Shown in pieces: positions 11,250-22,164 of a stretch of 38,463 nt of DNA. Origin of the DNA: Gnetum montanum (taxonomy: Eukaryota; Streptophyta; Gnetopsida; Gnetales; Gnetaceae). The number at the start of each line of letters is the position of its first letter. The first letter of the stretch is position 1. The stretch spans positions 2,150,907 to 2,189,369 of the forward strand of contig MNCI01004656.1 in the NCBI GenBank assembly GCA_015680685.1, in the 5' to 3' direction. A model generated the notes under the pieces. It made no database searches. It was given only the letters and a program-made list of their open reading frames with translations, and was not told where the DNA came from. Both the position numbers and the translations under genes were made by a program.

Positions 11250-11279
11250 AGGAATGGCTTAATGATTTAGAGATTCCTT

Positions 11280-11830
11280 TTAAGGTTTTCATCTTTATAA
11301 CCAATCCTTAAAAACCTCCCATTTAGGATAGCAAAAGGATCAAATCTTACCCTCTCTTCGATTTCACTTCCTACTAAAGGCTTTTTGTAATCCATTCAAG
11401 GCTATAGTTCAAGCATGAGCTATAGAATTATGTCACCTTGAGTACACCAAAGGAAAATAATAGCCAAAGTATCTCTATAATATATCATATTATATTTAAA
11501 TTTCCAAATGGCATAAAGAATAGGGAAAATAAAGTAACTTCAAGTGTGAAGAAAAAAACTTCCTTGAAGTTGAGTATCGTAAAATGAAACTTCCTTCAAC
11601 CTTGACTCAAAACCATGTAAATAGAAGTTTCACCAAGAGCAAGGACTCTAAGTAAGATAACAAATAAAAAAATAGTAGATGGATGAATCTTCCATATTGC
11701 AAAGAATACATCTAGGGTCATGAACATCCAAACAAGAACAACAAATATTAATTCGCAAACCTCAATAAATCAAATGCAATAAAAAGGTTTAAATTTTGAA
11801 TGAGTGAAAGCATTCCATATATTTCAAATT
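11280..11830 (-). pseudogene. LINE zinc-binding RT-associated domain (zf-RVT type, degenerate)
   Basis: The minus strand of about 11750-11683 reads DPRCILCNMEDSSIYYFF, the 'C.lC....Es..Hlf..C' signature of the zinc-binding domain that ends plant LINE ORF2. It is followed at about 11530-11430 by ILYAIWKFKYNMIYY, which matches 'iiW.IW..RN..iF'. Several stops interrupt it. Confidence 0.62.
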
Positions 11831-12559
11831 TGATACTTTCATAACTACACATTATGGTTGATACTCCATAGATAATTGACTCTCGACTAAATACTAGTAT
11901 TAGAACTAATAATAGTATAGTTAACCTTTAATTAGAATGGAAAATTTGAATGGCCATTGATTAATGAAAATTCAATAAGACCATTATTAAAATCTTTAAT
12001 AATTAAAGTTTTGTTTAAATTGTGCAAAAGATTCAAAAATTTGAATATTTTAGAGGCATTAATGGCATAGAGAATATAACATTTAGACTAATTAATCTAT
12101 CGATTATGCCTAGAAAGAGATGAAAGGGAGGTAATGTCAAGCTTACACCATATACTTGCAAACATGTGAATACTTAATAGTCATTAGTTTATTATTAATG
12201 AGAAGTTAGTAAGGAAATAACTTATTAAGCATTAAAGCATGAACTATGAAATTTTTATAATCACAAAACTCACTAATAACATACCATGTCTTCTAAATAT
12301 ATTTTATAATAATAGAGCCTGAGATAATTATAACTTTAGAAAAAAGAACCCACTTTTAAAAATGAGTATTTTTCCAAAATCACTACCTCCATGTTTAACA
12401 ATCTGAATATCCTAAGTAAAATTTTTTTTTTAAAGCTCCATACTAGATAAGCACTTTATGATCCACTTGGAACATAAGGCAAAACATATAACAATTTACC
12501 AAGCCTAAGCCATCATCATTATTGTAAGAAGTATAGATATCTTAGGTAACACAACATAA

Positions 12560-13156
12560 CTTCTTTCTTGAGCGGTTACTACTTCAAAGAAATTTTGTAT
12601 AAGTTGTTCAATGCAACAATATGTAGTATTACTAGGAGCTCAATACAAGGAATAGTACACATAAGTTGCTTAGATGATATCCTTATAAATAATAAACTTT
12701 CCAACCATTGAAAGGTTCTTGTCATTTTACTTGTAAAGTGTTTTCTTAATCTTCTTGATTATAATATTCTATAAAGTTTTAGAGGATCCAACAAAGGAAA
12801 AAGCAATGCTGAATAACTTGAAGACATTCAATTTTTCAACAAAATAGTGCTAAGATTTATAGAAAGATAAATCTTAAACCTTCTTATTACAAAACAAAGA
12901 AGCCTTTGGCCAATTAACCTAAGAGCCTAAAAATCTACAATATTGATCAACATAATAAAAAAAAAGATGATATACAATATCGTTTTATCATAAAAAAGAT
13001 ACCTATGAAAAATACATATCTAATAAAGTAGAAACAATTTTCCTTAATAAAGATGTCAAGACCTCTTCTAGCATCGCAATTGAAGATCTTAGATGATGTT
13101 CCAATTTGATGTGCATTATAAGATATTAAAGGCACACATGTATTGAATGAACACAA
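12560..13156 (-). pseudogene. LINE reverse transcriptase, C-terminal half (degenerate)
   Basis: The minus strand reads FNCDARRGLDIFI at about 13060-13100, similar to the 'RGLRQGDPLSP' region. Further on (12735-12580) it reads KNLSMVGKFIIYKDII, then ATYVYYSLY and CIEQLIQNFFE. This last series follows the well-known plant LINE run 'W..k.LSlaGR..LI..vL...p.Y....f..P..v...i.k....FlW' in correct order and spacing. Frames change several times. Confidence 0.65.
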
Positions 13157-13620
13157 TAATAGAGGGTGGCTTCATCCGTTATTGGTAAAGTCCATGAGGA
13201 AAGCATAGAATGGCCAAAGAAATCAAGGATCATTCTATGGCCTAAGGGTAAGCAGAAGCCAATATATTTTTTATATTTTTCATTTTTTTCTTTAGAATAA
13301 AAGGTGAAGTTAGTTACTAGTGATCCATGCTTATTTTCAGGTTAAATAAGCATAAAAAATGCTAAGGTTGTTAATGTCATATAAGCTATCAAAGAGGTTT
13401 GAGGTTAGCTCCACAAATGAGGTGCAAAACACTCAAAAGGGTTTCTTCAAGGAAGAGGGAGAAAAATATTTTGAATAGTTTGATAAAGCAAACATTTTGT
13501 ATTTTCTAGGTTTAAATCATTCCTACCCTATTGTGGAAAAATCTCTGATTTTGATAAATAGCTACTCTACTGTGAAAGCAATTTTGTAGTGCATGTAGAC
13601 TAGAAGAAAGTGATCATCAA

Positions 13621-13905
13621 TTAGGATTTGGCTATACCAAGGTATAGGTTCAGATTTCTAGAGAGAGGAATAAAGATTGATATTTCAAGAATAGATTCAA
13701 TTGAACTATTGATTATGGAAAAGTAGGTAGGATCAAAGAAGAGGGATGCCATTAACATCCACAAAGGGAATAACAAAGAGTTGAAGAAGCTTTCTTTATT
13801 CATAGAAAGAATATTTTGTAATAAAATTGGGTATAAGTGGGAATTGGCATCGAAGAGGTTGTATGGGTTGTATAGGGTAATGATCCAAGGGAGGATAATC
13901 ATCAA
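13621..13905 (-). pseudogene. Possible LINE endonuclease N-terminal fragment
   Basis: The 94-codon open stretch begins MMIILPWIITLYNPYNLFDA. LINE endonucleases commonly start with 'ii.WNiRGLn.p.k...', so the first 20 residues fit apart from the key WN, which here is W followed by I. The catalytic residues further on are not recognisable. The call rests mainly on position upstream of the RT remnant on the same strand. Confidence 0.4.
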
Positions 13906-14578
13906 GGATTAGTAGAAGAAATGGAGAAACTACCCCAAGAGGACAAGAAGTAAAAGAAGAAGATGGTGAGGAAACAACTCAATTTTAGATATTTATATAG
14001 GATAATAAAGGCAATGGCAACATTATTTGATGGCAATGGAAAGAAACAAGCTAATGTTACTTTATAAGAAAATTTTAGGCCCTGGTTATGCCAACAGTTG
14101 GGGATTATGATGTTGGCTTATAGCATTGGAGGTAGTGGTTCTTTACCATCAACATTAAAGACTAGGGAAGAGGTTGGATCCTCAATGGCTAAAAGCATTG
14201 AGGAACCACAAAAGAAAATAAGAGGAGAAATAGAAGCAAGGAAGGTGGAAATTATGGAGAGCACCTCTAGAACTTTTGAGCAAGGTAGAGCATCAAGAAG
14301 AGAAAATCTCTTTATGAGAAGGAAATTTCCTTCAAGACATTGATGATCAATGTCTTGTAGGAGTAACTAGATGTAAAAATAAGTAAGTGCTTGTGAATTT
14401 TATAATTTTTCACATGACATAAATTCTAGTTTTTATAGAACTAGAGAAATGATATAACACTAACACTTAGTTGTTTTGATAGTTACAGAGGCTAGTATAT
14501 ATAGAAGGGCATTAGAACGTAAGGAAAAAAAGTTATGTTCTTCCCTTTATTTCATTCTCAAAGGCTGGAAATAAGGTA
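13906..14578. other. Unassigned stretch
   Basis: No recognised gene. A plus-strand open frame at 14098-14343 is rich in Lys, Glu and Arg and could be a coiled-coil fragment, but it matches no family I know. Confidence 0.35.
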
Positions 14579-15060
14579 TGAGCCAAGAAGAAAAATATTT
14601 CTTACCTAACTTATTTTTATTGGAGGAGAATGAAGGGGGTGAAGAAATTATGACTTTTTCTAACCTCTTTAATTTAAATCTTAATGAAGTAGCTGAAGAA
14701 GAATAGGATGGTAAAGATAGAGAAAGAAAGAAGCTTCTAGAGGTTGATCTTCCTCCTCCACCTCTAGTAAACATCACTTCAGTAGTCAAAAAACCATTTC
14801 TAAATGATGTAGAGATTTGCAAATGGATTATGAATATGGTAAGTTCCAAGCTTTCCACATAATACAGTAAGTGCAAATCATGTAACATCAAAAGTTCAAA
14901 CATTGTTTATTTTGATGTCAAAAAAAACTTAATGATTTTCATATCTTTGCTAGAGATGAAAAGGAAACCCAAGACTTGCATCAAAGATAAACAAATGATG
15001 TTGGAATACTTGGTAGAAGATATGGAGGTAAGGCTGAAATTGCTATCTCTTAAAGAAGGT
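14579..15060 (+). other. Two exon-like open segments with splice signals, unknown family
   Basis: Segment 1 opens at ATG 14579 and runs to the donor GTAAGT at about 14838. It is acidic, has one in-frame TAG, and contains DLPPPPLVNITSVVKKPF. Segment 2 starts after an acceptor-like TTTGCTAG near 14953, reads MKRKPKTCIKDKQMMLEYL then VEDMEVRLKLLSLKEG, and ends at another donor GTAAGT at about 15060. The donor, acceptor and donor spacing is what a plant gene would show. I do not recognise the protein. The stop in segment 1 suggests a decayed gene or a host-like fragment in a transposon. Coincidence is possible. Confidence 0.3.
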
Positions 15061-16564
15061 AAGTAAAGAACATTATTTTTAAACTAACATTCATGGTTAG
15101 AGGTAGAGAATATGAACTTCTTTTATGTTGAACTACAAAAAGAAAGATTAAGTTAGATAGGGATTATGTCACTTTCCATGATCAAATAATAAACATTGAC
15201 ATGATAGTAGAAAAGATTATTGTAGAGAAAATAAATGTTGCTCTCAACTAAGCTAAGGATATGGGAATGTTGGCTATTGAACATGCTAATGCCAACACTA
15301 TACTCCTATATTCTTTAAAGCAAGCATAGAAGGACAAAAAGAAAAATGAAAGATAAATAAAGATGTTGTAAGATCAAGTGAAGTTGTTAGAAGTGGAGAT
15401 CAAAAATAGCAACATGGTCAAACATAATTCTCCTTCTCATGCATATTGGATAGAAAGAAATAAACTTGTAGAATTCCAAAGGCCTTGATGGAAAGAAAAT
15501 GATAAGCACTAGCAATAACATGTTCAATAACTAACTTAAGGAATTTAACAACAACACATGAAAGAGATAGGGAAGGAAGAATAAAATCAATAAGTGGAAT
15601 TACAAAAGAGAGTACTGCAAGCTATGAAAATAGAATAAAAATTTCTCTATGGATAAAGAGATAAGGATTATATTTATCAAATATGCCAAGCTTAAGGAAC
15701 CTTTTGAGGATTTTTCAAACAGTGTGGTAATTATCACATTGGAAGAAGATCAAAGGGATCCTAAAGAAGAGCCTATTATAGAGAGGAAATATGATGATAT
15801 CTCTCTATAGGGACTAAATTCATATGAGGAAGAATGGGTAGCCATTATATTGAAGATCCCAAGATCAAAATTTGAAAGATTGGATACAACCATATTAAGC
15901 TTAGAGGTGAAAGAATAGTGAAGTTTGAAGATTTACCAGGAAACTCAAGGTAAAAATTTAGATCATAAGTAATCATTTTATTTTATTTCATCTAAAACAT
16001 TAAGAAAAATAAAACTAACTTGTCGATTCTTAAATGCAAACCCTAGAGAAAGTAGCCAAAGACTAGCAAAAAAGGTAACTCCAATGTGGTTGATGAAGAG
16101 ATAGAAGAGGAAATTGTTAAAGAAAAATAAGGTTGATAATTATTTTTTTGGAATTTATTTTCATTGTGTTATTTATGTTTTATGCGAGAATTTAAATAAA
16201 CATAAAGTGTGTTTAACATAAACATTAGATGTCACATCAAAAGTTATGATATGTATCAATTGTACAATTTTAAAAAAATGTTTTGTTCACATCAATTTTG
16301 ACATAGACATCTTTCACATATAGACTATTAAAATTAATGTGATGCAACAAAGTTAATAACTTCTTATGAACTAACTTTTCCTACTAACAATAAGCAATTA
16401 AGAAAAGAGTATAAATAAAGAGATTTAATTAAATTTTTTCACTAAACATCATTTCCTAATGATATAAAATAGAAAAAATTAGCTAACAAGAAATCCTAAT
16501 AGGTAGTAGTAGATGTCTAATATCTAATGACAAACAAGAAGTGGTAAAAAAAAAAGAATGATGC
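15061..16564. other. Unassigned stretch with coding-like tracts on plus strand
   Basis: About 15160-15360 and 15660-15960 on the plus strand hold Lys/Glu-rich tracts with few stops (for example VVIITLEEDQRDPKEEPI), possibly later parts of the same unknown gene as 14579-15060. No domain is recognised. 16150-16560 is AT-rich and empty. Confidence 0.3.
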
Positions 16565-17093
16565 TTATGGATATAAGGTTATCATGTTCACAATGAACCT
16601 TTGAGTTGTTAAATAAGAAGGATGAGAAGAATATTTTTTCTTAGGTAAGGATATATCTAGTTCACTAAAGCCTAAGTCAATAAATTCAATGTCCTCATGA
16701 GACTCATTGCCTATGTTTATGGAATCAACAATAACCTCAATGTTGTTTGAGAAGTAGGGAATTGTAGGCTTACCCATAGGTACAAGCTTGACATTAGCCT
16801 ATTTGCCACTAAGCTAATAATCTTCTCAATCTAAACGAGAAACACTTGGGATTTACTTATATATGGAGATAACTATCTCATGGTTGTGAATAGGAATGTG
16901 TATCTCCTAATGTATAGGAGAAGACATTGTGCAATGTTGACCTAGCCAAGGACATCCTAGTATACCATTAACATGAGGACATGCATATCATCATAAATAT
17001 GACTTTAGATTATGCAACATCACCTACCATGAAAGGTAATCGAATGAAATCTATAACCCCTACTAATGTAGCATTCAATGAAATAAGATTAGT

Positions 17094-17306
17094 TCAGGAT
17101 TCATTGAAAATTACCTGATCATGGAGACTAAGATGCTTAATAATAGCCCATGTAATCATGTTCGATCTGGCACCTTTATCAACATGTATTATTAAAACTA
17201 CAACTTCTGGAGATACATTAATAGTAATGTAGAGAAAGAAATAATAGATATCTCCTCTCTTCAAATATTTCTTGATATTCTCACTACAGAAGTTTAGACT
17301 ATTCAA
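17094..17306 (-). pseudogene. Gypsy aspartic protease (degenerate)
   Basis: The open stretch reads VVVLIIHVDKGARSNMITWA, corresponding to the plant gypsy protease core 'vlvD.GSs.nii.w'. The active-site triad, usually DTG or DGG, is here DKG, so it would not be active. Beyond its end the minus strand at about 17000-16900 reads CPWLGQHCTMSSPIH, matching 'GRpWLh...a..St.hq' that normally follows protease and precedes RT. The protease cuts the polyprotein in functional relatives. Confidence 0.68.
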
Positions 17307-17949
17307 TTCATAATGAGGAACTCAATGAAAGGAGAATATGAATTCCATCGAAGCAGGGTGTCACTTGGAATCATAATCCTCTTAAGAACATCATATAATG
17401 TAGCTCGATGTTCTTTAGGGATTTCCACAAGATCATAAAAGGATAATTTTATGCCTTTATAATGTACATTGATGGTCATTTGCTATAAGATTTTATTGTC
17501 CATAGGTTGAGATGCTTACAAAGCAAGTACTACTATAACTAGATATATAAGATTAGAAGAAGATGATAGGCCACTTGAGGAAGTAATTTCTTATTAGCGT
17601 TGGAAGAAAAATTTCTTTGTTCTCTTACAAGGTTACTTCAATGCATCCATAGCCTTCTTTTATTTTTTTTGCTTAGCCGAATGTGACTCATTGACCTATT
17701 GACTATGAGTGAGGATCTTCACATGAGTTGAAGGAAAAGGAGATATTTGAGCTGTAGTGGATGGAGAAGTATTCTAAGATTCATTATGAAATGAAGTAAG
17801 ATGGTAAATGGATGAATGTGTAGATTTAGTAGGAGTAGATTGATTAGAGTTTGTAGCATGAATATGATAGGAAGGTGAAGATGAAAATTTTGGATTAGAT
17901 GATGTGGTAGTGTAGTCAAACTAGTGAATCACTTAAGAATTTTGAGGTT

Positions 17950-18790
17950 GTAGTAATGAATATTTAGACTATTTATATTTAGAACAATGATGAATTAAGG
18001 ATCTTTACGTGGAGACTTATGAACTTTGTACTTAATCTTGAAAGTTGAAATTGTTTCTTTAGCTCCCAAGAGATTCTAAAATACTGCTAGTTGTTGGTTA
18101 TCTAGATGCATAGTGCATGAATTTCTCTCTACCACTATATTATCCTTATCAATAATGTTTCAAACATCATCTTTTAGATTCCTATAGTTATTTGTGTCAT
18201 GTTCAGCAATATCATGATAGTAGAAATTCTTATACTACTTAGGCATATCAACATCACATTCTTACCTTTGAAAAGGATTCATAGTTATCAAGTAAATGCA
18301 ATAGAAGAATGTTCTTACTTGATGAGAGACCTACTTCTTCTTAAGGTGTTCATCCTTAAGAAGATTGTTGAGATGTAGAGAGTATATCATGGATATCTTG
18401 GTATACTCATTTCTACTTATTTGAGGTCTAAGTAGTTATGTAAAAGAGGAAGTAATTGAGGGAGCATTTTTTTATCCTTTAGAGAAAGATGAAACACCTA
18501 CATAAGTTGGTGGTATCTTCTCTTATTTAGTGGCCTTATTAGCTTTGTTATGGACATGTATGAACTCTTGGTCATTGCATTGAATGGTTGCTTCTTAAAT
18601 GAGTTTATTAAATAGGAAACCATCATTTAGAGAATGAGCCTTAGGTTAAGACATTATTTTTTGAATGTAGCTATTGGCACATTTGGCCATTTCATGAAGC
18701 AGGCTTAAATTAGTTGAGAATTTTTGGAGAAGTAACTAAATTTTCAGTTTCAAAGGAAAAGAATAAGTGAACAAAAGGCATTCCTTTAAT
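17950..18790 (-). pseudogene. Gypsy gag, C-terminal part with nucleocapsid-like motif (degenerate)
   Basis: Resumes at about 18790 with GMPFVHLFF and ENLVTSPKILN, the segment expected a few residues after the point where 22165 stops. LLHEMAKCANSYIQKIM follows. At about 18260-18130 it reads KNFYYHDIAEHDTNNYRNLK, the gypsy 'YH...H.T..CR.LK' motif with the Cys replaced by Tyr. Several stops and frameshifts are present. The agreement on both sides of the gap is the main evidence that 18793-22175 is an insertion. Confidence 0.65.
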
Positions 18791-19416
18791 TAAAAAAAAT
18801 ATTGGAGCACCATTACTATAATAAGCTTAGAAAGCCCTTCTGATAAGTACAGAATCACCAATCGGTTGTTCTACCTTTATAATTTATTATGATCCACTGG
18901 GATTTATGGATGAATAGCCTGATAATTGCAAGTTCAGTAGTCTGGTGCAGGGTGGAGTTATTTCTCTTGTGAAATTCAGGAATATATTGTTTCAAATTTT
19001 GTGGCTAAGCATGATATTTTTCTCTGTAATAAAAACGAAAAAGTGGAATTCCGCAAAATGCAGGAGGTGCTCTGCATTATTGCAAGGGACCATGGTATGT
19101 GAACCAAATTTCATGGTACCAATCAAAACTGAGTATAGCAATCCATTATTCCATAGCATAATTCCAAATAATATGTACCTTGCAAAAAGAAAAACTCATG
19201 TAAAAAGGAAAAAACAGGATTATTCAAGGGTTGTGCCAGTGCTTCGTCACTGGAATTCCAATTCTTCATGACCATTCCTGCCTTGTAAAATATTAGAAAA
19301 TAAAAATAAAAATAAAAATCTGTAGAGATGAGAGTGAGAGGGGGCCTCCGAAATGGCACTGTGTACAGAAAATGCAACAACAGAAAATGAAATGCCTACG
19401 CAGCAACAGAAAATGA

Positions 19417-19794
19417 AATGCCTGCAAAAATTCTCTCGAGGGGATAACACGCCAAATGAAATGTCGGTATTTATTTAACAATAGTGCTGTACAAAGACTT
19501 AATGAATGTGATGTGCCTGAGGAGGATGTGCAAGAATTCGCATAGAAGGAGGGTCTACTCTTCTTCAAGACATCAGCCCTGGAAGCCATTAACGTAGAGG
19601 AGGTGTTCCTATGCGCTCTCACAGAAATCTACCGCATCATTAAGCGGAAGGTCGTGGCAGCTGAGCAGAACAGAGGAAGGGATAGAAATCCCAACCACGC
19701 TGCACTCACCGGTACCAAGATCATCTTCCCTGCACTGGACACCAACCTGAACGTGCCTCTCAAGAAAGGCTCCAACCGATGCTGCACACAGTGA
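19417..19794 (+). pseudogene. RABA/Rab11-type small GTPase, C-terminal fragment
   Basis: The clear part (about 19515-19794) reads DVPEEDVQEFA, stop, KEGLLFFKTSALEA, then VFLCALTEIYRIIKRK, then GTKIIFPALD and a tail ending SNRCCTQ. This is the last third of a plant RABA (Rab11-like) GTPase. TSAL is the G5 guanine-contact motif, and the C-terminal double Cys is the geranylgeranyl attachment site. An in-frame TAG (GCA TAG AAG) replaces the usual Glu codon between FA and KEG. Upstream, a weaker match in shifted frames extends to about 19417. The nucleotide-binding G1-G4 motifs are missing. Active relatives direct trans-Golgi and recycling-endosome traffic. GC content here is clearly higher than around it. 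It is a broken fragment, not a working gene. Confidence 0.8.
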
Positions 19795-20471
19795 CTAACC
19801 CATTTTGATTGAACTTTTCTTTTTTTCTGTACGTTTTCCCCAATCTTCGTCCTTTTCAACAGGTTTTGGTTTTGTAATATTTTCACGATGGAACTGTAGT
19901 GCAGATGAGGAGTCACTTTTGATCAACTTGCGATGAGTATTCATTGACAGATTGGCTACCTGGGCGATTAGAGGGGTTCTATGAAGCCTGCACAGTTGCA
20001 GAGGTGGTTGGTTACACAAAAGCCAGACTTGAACAATTCTCTCTATATCAGTCACAATAAGGACTTAACGAACCAGTTGAATACGATAAGCAGGAATTAT
20101 TTCATCAAAATTTTTGAATCAATATGTGGAGGTCCCACCATTTATGTCAGATTGGATATAACTGCCATGGCATAGCATTTCATTTTAATGCATTTTACAG
20201 GTTCAAATCCTTCAACTCGCAGATGATTTGGATAGACAGAGGTTGATGGTATGTAGGAAGAAAATCATGGGTCCCAAGCATTAGAAAGATGGACAAATAT
20301 TACACTTACATATATATTTATATATTAACCCATCCATGTATGCATCAACTCCATGGTTATCATCTCTACTACTATGATTTAAATAACAATAAAATATTTT
20401 ATAATTTAAAAAGGGAATTTGTGCAACAATTGTTCAAAGTCCCATGTGAATTGAACACTTGTCAATTGAAA

Positions 20472-20489
20472 TGGTGGTTATAACCACCA
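20472..20489. repeat. 18-bp perfect palindrome
   Basis: TGGTGGTTATAACCACCA is its own reverse complement. A shorter version, TGGTTATAACCA, lies at 20749-20760 on the other side of the minisatellite, so the pair brackets the repeat array. Confidence 0.8.
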
Positions 20490-20590
20490 CAAAGGCCACT
20501 TGTCAACTACAACCTCTTTATCTCCACAATGGCCACTTGTCAACTAAATGGGACACGTGTCAATTACAACTTGTTTCTCTCCATGGTGAC

Positions 20591-20736
20591 CACTTGGCAA
20601 CTGAATGAAGACACTTGGCAACTGAGTGAAGACACTTGGCAACTGAATGAAGACACTTGACAACTAAATGAAGACACTTGGCAATGGAATGGAGACACTT
20701 GGCAATTGAATAGGACACTTGTCCATTGTAGCTTTT
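20591..20736. repeat. 21-bp minisatellite
   Basis: CACTTGGCAACTGAATGAAG-type units start at 20591, 20612, 20633, 20654, 20675, 20696 and about 20716. Looser relatives (CACTTGTCAACT, CACGTGTCAATT) lie at 20490-20570. Because the period is a multiple of three, the minus strand stays open as a seven-residue repeat around SCQVSSF; this is a by-product of the repeat and not evidence of a gene. Confidence 0.85.
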
Positions 20737-20800
20737 TTCTCTCTATGATGGTTATAACCACCCAAGATATTTTGTAACTTACCTACCTACCTTTGAACCC

Positions 20801-20812
20801 TATAAAAAGGAT
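20801..20812 (+). promoter_or_regulatory. TATA box in the putative LTR
   Basis: CCTATAAAAAGG, a near-ideal plant TATA box, lies just after the minisatellite and the second palindrome. It would start plus-strand transcription about 30 bases downstream. Confidence 0.5.
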
Positions 20813-22164
20813 TTAGGGGTCAAGGAGGGGGGATCATATGGGAGGTCTTATACATCACACTTTTGGAGATCACACATTGGAAGGCTACTAGTTAGCACTT
20901 AGGCTCTCACTTGAAGACACACTTTGGGGTCCTGAGAAGAGCATTTATAAAGAAGATTTGTAAAGACGATTGCTTGTAAGATGGCTTGCTAAAGGAAATA
21001 TTTCAGCCTCTTTGTCATAGTCCTATGAGTTATGTTTTATTTTTTTTTGTTTAAATTGTTTAGCTAGTGGTTTAGATAGTATCATCCTTGGCAAGTAATT
21101 TTGGGATTTTTAGATTGCTCTTATTGTTCTTGTTGCCCAATAGAAATTTCTATTAAAATTTTTCCATAGAGGTGCTTGTGTTTAAAAGCCTTAAGAGCAT
21201 TTTAGTAGTAAATTTTGTTAATGTGCAACGTATAGGAATTGCTATTGGGATTGTTCTAAGAGAGCCTCTGTTTGTAGTCATGCCGTTGAACAATTCAGTA
21301 GTTAAGAGGGTTCATAAAATCTTTGGTATTTTGATGGGACCAGAATAGCTTCTTTTTATTATTAAAGTGAATTTCTGTGGTATTTCAATTAGAAATTGTC
21401 AAGTCTTTCAAAGGTTCTGTTTGAATGCAATCGTTGACATTTATTATCTAGTCAAAATGGAGTCTCGTACGTGGTAGTTTATGCAGTAATTTTTGGTAGC
21501 ATAGTAGGATTGTCTTGAAAAAATTGCTTGTTTGAGCCTTGGAAGTTTGAACAATTCGTGTATATTGAATTTGGGATAGATTTATTGCAAAGTGTTTACT
21601 CGTGTCATTTTACATTGTTGAAATATTTGAGGTCTACGGAAATCTTCTTTCTTTTCTTTTCTGTCCATTTCCATCGAATCTTGCTCTATTTCTAGTTTTC
21701 TTATGGAACTATCTCTTTCTCTGGGGAAAATTAGGAGTAGATTTTCATAGTTGTGCTCAAATGTTTAAATAAAATTTTATTTGTTACAAGTAGGTATTAT
21801 AAGGACTGCATATACTAGGCAGTTGAACAAAATAGGAAACTTTCAACAACTCACAGTACTTGGCAAAGTTGGCTGAATCTCTTTAAAGTAAGTCATTTGT
21901 AGTTTACTCACAACGCAATCGTTACATTTTACACAACCACACACCGCAACAGTACATACACATACTCACATTAACTACTGAGTTTATTTGGAGGTATCTA
22001 GGCCTTGGTGTTGCCAAAGACCAGCAGGCACCTAAATCCTATTCGAGGACACTCGTTGGCGATCGTGTTCCAAACTATCACCAACAGTAGCTAATAACTA
22101 CTGTTTCAAAGATGTCTTGGAACTGGCATTCCTCAAAATGATACAATAGTTTTGTTAATGTTGT

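Larger units (their letters stand above)
11250..13905 (-). mobile_element. L1-type LINE ORF2 remnant
   Basis: Read on the minus strand from right to left, three degenerate parts appear in the order expected of plant LINE ORF2: an endonuclease-like start (about 13905-13621), the late part of reverse transcriptase (about 13156-12560) and a zinc-binding RT-associated domain (about 11830-11280). ORF2 normally nicks DNA and copies LINE RNA at the target. The spacing between endonuclease and RT parts is far too short, so an internal deletion is likely. Many stops and frameshifts are present and the catalytic FADD box of RT was not found. The middle and last parts are the strongest evidence. Ends and target duplication were not found. 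Confidence 0.65.
20421..22086 (+). mobile_element. Putative solo LTR
   Basis: The stretch from about TGTGCAACAATTG to CACCAACA looks like a long LTR. It has a repeat-rich U3-like part, then a strong TATA box CCTATAAAAAGG at 20801, then a transcribed-leader-like part with ggGGGGG and T-rich regions and a CA end. No second copy exists in the window, and no tRNA primer site follows the CA end. Target duplication was not found and the borders are approximate. The call rests on the architecture only; a fragment of a larger element or a host promoter is possible. Confidence 0.42.

Noticed and set aside
14547-14903. 118-codon minus-strand open frame
   Set aside because: Low-complexity Ser/Leu/Lys sequence, opposite to a better plus-strand exon-like segment.
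20160-20215. tRNA-like boxes (TGGCATAGC and GGTTCAAATCC)
   Set aside because: The B-box match is good, but no acceptor stem, no anticodon arm and no flanking duplication could be found.
20564-20761. Minus-strand frame with a seven-residue repeat
   Set aside because: It only reflects the 21-bp minisatellite, whose period is a multiple of three.
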